Of a DNA stretch of 10,908 bases, positions 5,193 to 10,908 are shown in pieces (position 1 is the stretch's first letter; every line of letters begins with the position of its first letter). The DNA lies in the NCBI GenBank assembly GCA_030618495.1, contig JAUXDE010000056.1:1-10908 (forward strand), in the 5' to 3' direction. The notes under the pieces were generated by a model that had not been told where the DNA came from, ran no database searches, and saw only the letters and a list, made by a program, of their open reading frames with translations. The stretch comes from Clostridia bacterium. GTDB lineage: Bacteria > UBA6262 > WVXT01 > JAUXBS01. Made by a program: the position numbers and the translations under genes.

Positions 5193-7868
5193 ATGGTTGA
5201 GATTAGTATTAACGGCCGGAAAGTCACAGCGACTGAAGGAACCAGCGTGCTTAAGGCGGCGCTTGATGCCGGCATATACATACCAAACCTGTGTTACGAT
5301 GAAAGGCTGGAGCCGTACGGCGGTTGCCGGTTGTGTATAGTCAGGATTGAAGGTATGAGAGGGTTGCCCACTGCCTGTACCACTTTGGTGAAAGCCGGGA
5401 TGGCTGTAACAACAGCCGACAGGGAAATAAATAATATAAGGAAGCTTATAGCGGAACTGCTTATTTCCGACCATCCGCAGGACTGTCTGACATGTTCTTC
5501 AAACCAGAAATGCGAACTGCAGAAGGTTGCGGCGTACCTGGGTATAGGAGAGAGCAGGTTAAGAAGGAATGTCAGAAAAATTGAAATCGATGACAGCAAC
5601 CCGTTCTTCGGCAGGGATATGTCCAAATGTATATTATGCGGCAGGTGCGTGCGCGCTTGCGAAGAGATAAGAGGGATAGGCGTGATTGATTTTGCTTTCA
5701 GGGGTTATGATACAAGAATAAGTACTCTTGGAGACGGTCCCATAGCGGATTCCGACTGCAAGTCATGCGGTGAGTGCGTTGATGCCTGTCCTACCGGGGC
5801 GCTTTATACAAAGTCCGAGGTTATGATTCCGGAAAAAGAAATAAGAACCATATGCCCGTACTGCGGTTGCGGCTGCGGGTTGGTTCTCGGGGTGCGGGAT
5901 AATACCATAATAAAGGTAAGGGGTGATTCCGGTGATCCCGTCAGTAAAGGCAGTCTCTGCGTGAAAGGGCGTTTCGGCCTTGATTTTGTAGGCTCTGATA
6001 AACGCCTCACAGCTCCGCTTATTAAAAAGAAAGATAAGTTTGTAGAGGTAAGCTGGGACGAAGCTTTGGATTACGTCGCCGGCAGGTTCAAGGATGTTAT
6101 TCACAAGCACGGTCCGAACGCCATGGCCGGACTCTCATCGGCAAAGTGCACAAACGAGGAGAATTACCTGATGCAGAAGTTCATGCGCTCCGTCATAGGG
6201 ACCAATAACGTTGACCACTGCGCCAGGTTATGCCACGCCTCCACGGTTGCGGGGCTTGCCCGCGCTTTCGGTAGCGGCGCGATGACCAATTCGACCAACG
6301 AACTGGAAAACGCCGATTGCATACTCGTAACGGGCTCCAACACCACCGAGGCCCATCCGATAATCGCCCTTAAAATTAAAAATGCCGTAAAAAGAAATAA
6401 CGCGAAACTTATAGTGGCTGACCCCAGGAAAATAGAACTCACTGAAATTGCCGCTCTTCACGTGAGCCAGAAACCGGGAACGGATGTCGCGCTGTTCAAT
6501 GCAATGATGAACGTTATCATATCGGAGAATTTATGGGATGAGAAGAAGGTGCTGTCAAAGACCGAAAATTTTTCAGAGTTTAAAAAGGTCGTAAAGAAAT
6601 ACACTCCCGAAGTCTCCGAAAAAATAACCGGCGTTAAGGCTGAGGATATCAAGAATGCCGCGCGGATGTACGCCGGGGCCCAAAGGGCTTCAATAGTCTA
6701 CAGTATGGGCATTACGCAGCATACGACGGGAACGGACAATGTTCTTGCCCTTGCCAACCTTGCGATGATGACTGATAACGTAGGATACGAGAGCGCGGGG
6801 GTCAATCCCCTTCGTGGGCAGAATAACGTGCAGGGCGCCTGTGACGTGGCGGCCCTTCCGAACGTGTTTCCCGGTTACCAGCCGCTTGCTGACAAGGAGG
6901 TCAGGGAGAAGTTCAGGAGGGAGTGGGGAAAGATTCCTCCCGAAGAACCGGGGTTGACGGTGGTTGAAATAATGCACGAAGCGGAAAAGGGTAACATAAA
7001 AGCATTGTACATAATGGGTGAGAACCCCATGATTTCAGACCCGAACACCAACAGGACGGGAAAGGCGCTTGAAAACCTGGATTTCCTGGTAGTACAGGAT
7101 ATATTCCTTACAGAGACTGCCGAGTATGCGGATGTGGTTCTTCCCGGGGTGAGTTTTGCGGAAAAGGAAGGCACTTTCACGAGTACGGAAAGACGCGTTC
7201 AACTGTTAAGAAAGGTTGTTGACCCGCCCGGCAAGGCAAGGCAGGACTGGGAGATAATATCGGATATTGCCGGGAGAATAGATTATGACAGGAAGTACGA
7301 GACCGTTTCGCGGATAATGGACGAGATAAACTCGCTTATGCCCATTTACGGCGGCATAACGCATGAAAGGATAAAGAAAGTGGGACTCCAGTGGCCCTGT
7401 CCCGATGACAAGCATCCCGGAACCGCATACCTGCACAAGGATGGTTTTAAGCGGGGAAAGGGCAGGTTTCATCCTACAACTTATAAGGACCCTGATGAAC
7501 TTACAGATAAGAACTATCCCTACATACTTACAACCGGACGGCTCCTTCATTACTTCCATACGGGCACTCTTTCAAGAAAGACTCCCGGTTTTGAAGAACT
7601 TTCACCGCCAGCGCTGGTTGAGATAAATCCGGCTGACGCCGCTGCAAATAAAATCAAGGAAGCTCAAAAGGTTGAGCTTATATCGCGCAGAGGAAGGATT
7701 ACGGCAACGGCAAAGGTAACCGAAAAATCCCCCGCGGGCGTAATATTTATGCCGTTTCATTTTGCGGAGGCGGTAGCGAACGTTCTTACCAACGACGCTC
7801 TTGACCCGGTAGCGAAGATACCTGAACTTAAGGTCTGCGCAATAAAAATAAGGAAGGTAAAAAAATGA
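5193..7868 (+). CDS. fdhA: Formate dehydrogenase catalytic subunit, NuoG-type Fe-S module fused to Mo/W domain
   Basis: This 891-residue enzyme (from ATG 5193) interconverts formate and CO2. The N-terminal NuoG-like part carries a [2Fe-2S] site (C34, C45, C48, C62), a His-ligated [4Fe-4S] site (H94, C98, C101, C107) and a two-cluster ferredoxin domain (C146, C149, C152, C156; C189, C192, C195, C199). The molybdopterin part begins with a [4Fe-4S] site (C221, C224, C228, C256) followed by conserved K258. The metal ligand is C347 (TGC at 6231-6233) next to H348, where E. coli FdhF has selenocysteine. R541 in NPLRGQNNVQGACD matches the formate-binding arginine. GSNTTEAHP, TGRLLHYFHTGTLSRKTPG and FHFAEAVANVLTNDALDP are typical of formate dehydrogenase rather than NuoG or nitrate reductase. 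The residue before MVEISINGRKV is not needed by the family. However, TTG at 5178 is in frame, has GAGG nine bases upstream, and would overlap the previous gene by 8 bases, so five more residues are possible. No TAT signal is present, so it is cytoplasmic. Confidence 0.95.
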   Translation: MVEISINGRKVTATEGTSVLKAALDAGIYIPNLCYDERLEPYGGCRLCIVRIEGMRGLPTACTTLVKAGMAVTTADREINNIRKLIAELLISDHPQDCLTCSSNQKCELQKVAAYLGIGESRLRRNVRKIEIDDSNPFFGRDMSKCILCGRCVRACEEIRGIGVIDFAFRGYDTRISTLGDGPIADSDCKSCGECVDACPTGALYTKSEVMIPEKEIRTICPYCGCGCGLVLGVRDNTIIKVRGDSGDPVSKGSLCVKGRFGLDFVGSDKRLTAPLIKKKDKFVEVSWDEALDYVAGRFKDVIHKHGPNAMAGLSSAKCTNEENYLMQKFMRSVIGTNNVDHCARLCHASTVAGLARAFGSGAMTNSTNELENADCILVTGSNTTEAHPIIALKIKNAVKRNNAKLIVADPRKIELTEIAALHVSQKPGTDVALFNAMMNVIISENLWDEKKVLSKTENFSEFKKVVKKYTPEVSEKITGVKAEDIKNAARMYAGAQRASIVYSMGITQHTTGTDNVLALANLAMMTDNVGYESAGVNPLRGQNNVQGACDVAALPNVFPGYQPLADKEVREKFRREWGKIPPEEPGLTVVEIMHEAEKGNIKALYIMGENPMISDPNTNRTGKALENLDFLVVQDIFLTETAEYADVVLPGVSFAEKEGTFTSTERRVQLLRKVVDPPGKARQDWEIISDIAGRIDYDRKYETVSRIMDEINSLMPIYGGITHERIKKVGLQWPCPDDKHPGTAYLHKDGFKRGKGRFHPTTYKDPDELTDKNYPYILTTGRLLHYFHTGTLSRKTPGFEELSPPALVEINPADAAANKIKEAQKVELISRRGRITATAKVTEKSPAGVIFMPFHFAEAVANVLTNDALDPVAKIPELKVCAIKIRKVKK
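7851..7857 (+). promoter_or_regulatory. Ribosome binding site of the Omp85-like gene, inside fdhA
   Basis: AGGAAGG lies within the last codons of fdhA, seven bases before the ATG at 7865. It supports that start and the ATGA stop/start overlap with fdhA, so the outer-membrane gene can be translated from the formate dehydrogenase message. Confidence 0.7.
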
Positions 7869-9547
7869 AAATCACAGGAACACTCATAACCGTTGTTGCT
7901 GTTTATTGTTTTACCGCAGGCGTTTCTTTTTCTGAAGAAACTGCCCTGGTGAAAGAAACCACATCCACGGTAAAGTATGCCGTGGAGGATAGTACGACAA
8001 CAGCCCAAGGCGCTGTGGCTGAATCAACGCCCACCATAAAGTACGTCTTCGTTATTGACATTGATTTTGACGCGGAGATAACCATTGAAGTTTATGATTC
8101 AGATAACAATCCCGTGATGAGTACGGGAAGCTTCAAAATAATGACCGGAACAGTCGCCGTCAGGATTGACTGGGACGGTAAAGATAACAATAAAGCGCTC
8201 CTGAGGGACGCGACGTACTATTACGATATGTACGCTTTCCTGCCGGTTGAAAAAGCGGTAAGGATGGTTTCGGGAAAGTTTGAAATAGTAACTGATACCA
8301 TGGTAGCTGAACCACCGGAGATAAACCAATCCTTTAAGAAAGATTTCATAGTTATCGACAAATCCGCGTTTAAGATAAACAAAATCGAAATAAAGGGCAA
8401 CACCAGGACAAATACGAAGGATATCCTTAATAAATTCAATATTAAGCAGAGGAGTTTTTACACCGCCGGGCAGATTGAAGACAGGATGAAATCGATGGAA
8501 GGGTCCCCGTTCGCGGAAGTGGCTGAGCATAGTATCGTCTCAGACAAAACCATAATGGATGCGGTTTTAAGGGTAAAAATCAGCGAGAAGACGTTAAACT
8601 CTGTCAGGTTAAGGGGCGGCTACAGTTCAAATGCTTTGGGCGGAGAGGGACAGCTTATAGGCGCGCTGGATTTTTCATCGAAAAACCTGTATGACGGCGT
8701 GCACAGGGAAATCGACGTATTTACCGAAGGGCCGTATACAGGCAGGGCGGTTTATGACATCAATTATTTAGAATCAATAGGAGATATGTTCTATAGCATA
8801 AACTTCCACAATGAAAGCGAGTTGTTCTCCCAGGGTGCATATGACGCCATGGGGATTGATACGGACCCGGGGGCTTGCAGTTATGAAAAAAGGAGTATAG
8901 GAATATCCTTCGTAGAGCTGTTTGAGGGGAAAGGGAAGGGTGTCCTGGGATACAGGTGGGAGAACATCGAGCTTTACAGTTCTCCGGGGCGTTCAAAGAA
9001 TAATTTTCTGCTGGGCCTCATTTTTGACAAGAAAGAGGATTGCTGGTTGGTTATGAGCCGGTTATTCAACGAGATTTTCATGGAAGTCGGGCTTGACTCC
9101 GCTGACGATAGAAGACACGTTACAAAGCTTGAAACTTCGGTAAGCCATGAGTTCTCCATGGGCGAAGGCATTGTCCTGGAATTCATGGAGGGAGACGGGA
9201 TAATGTTTACCAGGAGGCCGGATTTATGTTATTATGACCTGTTCAGGCTCGGGGGCATGAAGAACCTGAGGGGGTTCACCGAGGATGCTTTCACGTGCCT
9301 GTTCTACATCTGGGGGTCTTTGGAACTTACTGTGCCCTTGTGGAGGGATTTATATTTCTGTTTGTTCGGCAGCGCGGGCGTATGGTCTGATTCTTATGTT
9401 AACCTGTTAGAAGACGGCGGGGTAGGTTACGGGGCCGGTTTTAAACTTGACAACGACAGGTGGTCATTTGATATCAGCCTTGCAACGAATAACCAGCAGA
9501 GCCCCAATGACTTCCGGCTGTACCTTGGGTCAGAGCTTGAATTCTGA
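7865..9547 (+). CDS. Omp85-superfamily outer-membrane protein with FlgD-type Ig domain and one POTRA
   Basis: This 560-residue protein starts with a signal peptide (hydrophobic core about 4-20, likely cleavage after VSFS at 23). A Thr/Ser-rich linker with a degenerate repeat (STVKYAVEDS, STPTIKYVFV) follows. Residues about 60-142 look like a FlgD-type Ig-like domain, with the signature DWDGKDNNKALLRDATYYYDM at 102-122. A single POTRA-like module spans about 168-240 (KINKIEIKGNTRTNTKDILNKF start). The rest is a beta-barrel of the BamA/TamA/D15 type. It carries the loop-6 motif LRGF (R469, G470, F471) after FRLGGMKN and ends in ELEF with the C-terminal Phe expected of BAM substrates. BamA normally has five POTRAs and TamA three, so this is neither. 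One or two POTRAs occur in TpsB-type and other small Omp85 proteins. Its ATG overlaps the fdhA stop (ATGA). Function, such as protein or lipid transport or assembly, cannot be named. Confidence 0.85.
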   Translation: MKITGTLITVVAVYCFTAGVSFSEETALVKETTSTVKYAVEDSTTTAQGAVAESTPTIKYVFVIDIDFDAEITIEVYDSDNNPVMSTGSFKIMTGTVAVRIDWDGKDNNKALLRDATYYYDMYAFLPVEKAVRMVSGKFEIVTDTMVAEPPEINQSFKKDFIVIDKSAFKINKIEIKGNTRTNTKDILNKFNIKQRSFYTAGQIEDRMKSMEGSPFAEVAEHSIVSDKTIMDAVLRVKISEKTLNSVRLRGGYSSNALGGEGQLIGALDFSSKNLYDGVHREIDVFTEGPYTGRAVYDINYLESIGDMFYSINFHNESELFSQGAYDAMGIDTDPGACSYEKRSIGISFVELFEGKGKGVLGYRWENIELYSSPGRSKNNFLLGLIFDKKEDCWLVMSRLFNEIFMEVGLDSADDRRHVTKLETSVSHEFSMGEGIVLEFMEGDGIMFTRRPDLCYYDLFRLGGMKNLRGFTEDAFTCLFYIWGSLELTVPLWRDLYFCLFGSAGVWSDSYVNLLEDGGVGYGAGFKLDNDRWSFDISLATNNQQSPNDFRLYLGSELEF

Positions 9548-9564
9548 TAAAGGTTTTAATAAAA

Positions 9565-10680
9565 ATGGACAAGGTTGACATAACGATTATCGGCGCCGGT
9601 GTTGTGGGGCTGGCGGTTGCCGCAAAACTCTCTGAAAAAAACAGGGAAATCCTGGTATTGGAAAAAAACGATAACTTCGGCCGGGAATCAAGCAGCAGGA
9701 ACAGCGAGGTTATACATTCAGGTATATATTATCCTGCCCAATCACTCAAGGCAATGTTATGCATAGAAGGAAATAAAAGACTCTATAAAATATGCGAGGA
9801 GAACAACATTGGATACGGCAGGCCGGAGAAACTGATAGTCGCGGATTCAAAAGATGAAACTGAAGCGATGGAGAAGCTCTTTGAAAACGGAAAGAACAAC
9901 GGTTTAAAGGATTTAAAGCTTTTATCGGGACAGGAGGCGGGAAAACTGGAGCCGAACCTGGATGTTGCGGCGGCGCTCCACTGCCCTTCAACGGGCATAA
10001 TAGATTCCCACCGGCTGATGCAATACTTCAAGTCCGTGGCGGAAGAAAAAGGCGCCATGGTATCCTTCTCAAATGAAGTGACCGGTATCGGGAAAACAGG
10101 TAATGAGTATACGCTCACAGCCAGGGATTCGTCCGGGAAGCAGTTTTCTTTTTTAACCAAAATAGTTATAAACTGCGCGGGGCTGGGAGCCGATAGTATA
10201 GCGCGGATGGCGGGGATTGATATACACAGGGCAAATTATAAGACAAGTTACTGCAAGGGTGAGTATTTTCACGTGAATGATTCGTACAGGGATGTTTTCA
10301 CCAGGTTGATATACCCGCTTCCCGCGGAAAACAGCCTGGGTATACACACCGTAAAGGACCTGCAGGGACGCATGAAAGCCGGGCCGAACGCCTTCAATGT
10401 GAATGAAATCGATTATACGGTGGATGAAAACCACAAGAAGGATTTCCGGGATGGGCTAAAGAGGTTCATCCCTTCGATAAAAATGGAAGACCTTGAACCG
10501 GACATGGCGGGAATAAGGCCACAGGTACAACCGGACAAAAACGGGTTCAGGGATTTCATAATCGCCGAAGAGAGCGCCAGGGGGCTGCCGTCATTTATAA
10601 ATCTCATTGGAATAGAGTCCCCGGGATTGACCGCTTCGCCGGCAATAGCGGAGTACGTTTACAGAAAAATATATTCCTGA
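9565..10680 (+). CDS. FAD-dependent oxidoreductase, L-2-hydroxyglutarate oxidase (LhgO/L2HGDH) family
   Basis: This 371-residue DAO-fold flavoprotein has an N-terminal Rossmann dinucleotide motif (DITIIGAGVVGLAVA, G10, G12, G15) and an acidic residue ending the second strand (VLEK, E33). The segment SSRNSEVIHSGIYY (43-56), the HRL element (149-151), INCAGLGAD (202-210), GIHTVKDLQGRMKAGPNA (259-276) and ESPGLTASPAIAEYV (351-365) are the pattern of the L-2-hydroxyglutarate dehydrogenase/oxidase group (E. coli LhgO, formerly YgaF, and mitochondrial L2HGDH). Members oxidise 2-hydroxy acids with FAD and pass electrons to quinone or oxygen; the true substrate here is uncertain. No membrane segment or signal peptide is seen. 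The start lies 17 bases after the Omp85-like stop with a weak AAAGG (9549-9553), 11 bases ahead. It is the last gene before the terminator, so it probably belongs to the same transcript. Confidence 0.88.
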   Translation: MDKVDITIIGAGVVGLAVAAKLSEKNREILVLEKNDNFGRESSSRNSEVIHSGIYYPAQSLKAMLCIEGNKRLYKICEENNIGYGRPEKLIVADSKDETEAMEKLFENGKNNGLKDLKLLSGQEAGKLEPNLDVAAALHCPSTGIIDSHRLMQYFKSVAEEKGAMVSFSNEVTGIGKTGNEYTLTARDSSGKQFSFLTKIVINCAGLGADSIARMAGIDIHRANYKTSYCKGEYFHVNDSYRDVFTRLIYPLPAENSLGIHTVKDLQGRMKAGPNAFNVNEIDYTVDENHKKDFRDGLKRFIPSIKMEDLEPDMAGIRPQVQPDKNGFRDFIIAEESARGLPSFINLIGIESPGLTASPAIAEYVYRKIYS

Positions 10681-10701
10681 CAGCAATAAATATGTACCAA
10701 T

Positions 10702-10733
10702 AAAAAAGGCGGGTAAAAAACCCGCCCTTTTTT
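10702..10733. terminator. Rho-independent terminator, likely bidirectional
   Basis: GGCGGG (10708-10713) pairs with CCCGCC (10721-10726) across a TAAAAAA loop. Six As precede the stem and six Ts (10728-10733) follow it after one C. It begins 21 bases after the stop of the FAD oxidoreductase gene, so it closes the cluster. The flanking A-run gives a U-run on the opposite strand as well, so it could also stop transcription coming from the right. Confidence 0.93.
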
Positions 10734-10878
10734 ATTTGTGCCAAACCTGTCTTAAAATCAACCCTGAGTCGCTTCTCCCGTGCCGATGTCGTAGGTCTGT
10801 CCATAATAAAGTATAAGTGTATACCATAACATGAGTGTTGTTAAGTAAAATAATTGTAAGAATTGTAAGAAAAAATCT
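10734..10878. other. Non-coding intergenic stretch after the terminator
   Basis: No credible gene is visible. It changes from mixed-composition sequence (about 10741-10802) to AT-rich sequence. The only frame of any length, on the minus strand, runs back through the terminator into the end of the FAD oxidoreductase gene and is not convincing. The AT-rich part leads into a strong promoter at the right edge. Confidence 0.6.
10852..10869. repeat. Perfect tandem 9-base repeat upstream of the right-edge promoter
   Basis: AATTGTAAG occurs twice back to back (10852-10860 and 10861-10869), ending nine bases before the -35 box. An A-run follows. It could be an activator site or an AT-rich UP-like element, or simply a slippage repeat. 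Confidence 0.6.
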
Positions 10879-10906
10879 TTAACACCCGGGTGTTTTTTTG
10901 TATAAT
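10879..10906 (+). promoter_or_regulatory. Sigma70-type promoter with embedded palindrome, reading out of the window
   Basis: TTAACA (10879-10884) matches five of six bases of the -35 consensus. TATAAT (10901-10906) is a perfect -10, and the spacer is 16 bases. A perfect 14-base palindrome AACACCCGGGTGTT (10881-10894) overlaps the end of the -35 and fills most of the spacer, the position of a repressor operator. A run of seven Ts follows the palindrome, so a weak terminator-like hairpin is an alternative, but with no loop its usable stem is only about 5 bp. The gene it would drive lies beyond the window. Confidence 0.7.
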
Positions 10907-10908
10907 GG

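Noticed and set aside
2878-7868. Interpretation as part of respiratory complex I (nuoE-nuoF-nuoG)
   Set aside because: The large subunit has formate dehydrogenase motifs (CARLCH ligand, GSNTTEAHP, NPLRGQNNVQGACD), and no complex I membrane subunits or quinone-site subunits are nearby.
2878-7868. Interpretation as a bifurcating [FeFe]-hydrogenase (HydABC)
   Set aside because: The large subunit lacks H-cluster cysteine motifs and instead has a molybdopterin domain with a C-terminal MopB region.
5193-7868. Readthrough UGA/selenocysteine codon in fdhA
   Set aside because: The ligand codon is TGC and the frame is open from start to stop, so no Sec insertion is required.
8099-8530. 143-codon minus-strand frame inside the Omp85-like gene
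   Set aside because: It is opposite the Ig-like and POTRA coding region and shows no protein-like character.
10604-10804. 66-codon minus-strand frame starting in the right intergenic region
   Set aside because: It runs through the terminator hairpin and into the end of the FAD oxidoreductase gene, has no convincing ribosome binding site, and its Arg/Lys/Phe-rich product resembles no family.
10881-10899. AACACCCGGGTGTT plus T-run as an intrinsic terminator
   Set aside because: The arms touch with no loop, leaving about 5 bp of usable AT-containing stem, and the element is embedded in a -35/-10 promoter arrangement; an operator is the better reading.

Overview
The window reads as one co-directional gene cluster on the + strand. 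Six genes lie between 203 and 10680, with junctions from a 26-base overlap to a 17-base gap, and a strong rho-independent hairpin closes the cluster at about 10702-10733. The only non-coding stretches are 1-202 on the left and 10681-10908 on the right.

From left to right the genes are: a UPF0182/COG1615 membrane protein of unknown function (203-2875); the three genes of a soluble NAD(P)-linked formate dehydrogenase (NuoE-like 2878-3339, HydB/NuoF-like 3314-5185, and FdhA fused to a NuoG-type iron-sulfur module, 5193-7868); an Omp85-superfamily outer-membrane protein with an unusual N-terminal FlgD-type Ig-like domain (7865-9547); and an FAD-dependent oxidoreductase of the L-2-hydroxyglutarate oxidase family (9565-10680).

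The three-gene formate dehydrogenase is the clear metabolic core. FdhA exchanges electrons with formate/CO2 at a Mo- or W-bis-pyranopterin site whose metal ligand is cysteine (codon TGC), not selenocysteine. Electrons can pass through its four-cluster N-terminal module to the flavin subunit, which binds FMN and NAD(H). The flavin subunit has the full HydB architecture: an N-terminal thioredoxin-like [2Fe-2S] domain, the NuoF core, a candidate zinc site and a C-terminal 2x[4Fe-4S] ferredoxin domain. That architecture is shared with electron-bifurcating hydrogenases and formate dehydrogenases, so use of ferredoxin together with NAD(P) is plausible but not shown by sequence.

The organism is a diderm bacterium, because it has a signal-peptide-bearing Omp85 barrel ending in Phe. 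It is probably anaerobic, given the oxygen-sensitive-type iron-sulfur-rich formate dehydrogenase. The mix of UPF0182, HydB-type formate dehydrogenase and FlgD-Ig/Omp85 proteins would fit an uncultivated candidate phylum such as Omnitrophota, but this is only a guess from gene style. No rRNA, tRNA, CRISPR array or intact mobile element was seen. The most unusual items are the Ig-POTRA-barrel protein translationally coupled to fdhA, the UPF0182 gene placed 2 bases ahead of the formate dehydrogenase genes, a 33-base direct repeat upstream of the cluster, and a palindrome embedded in a near-consensus promoter at the right edge.
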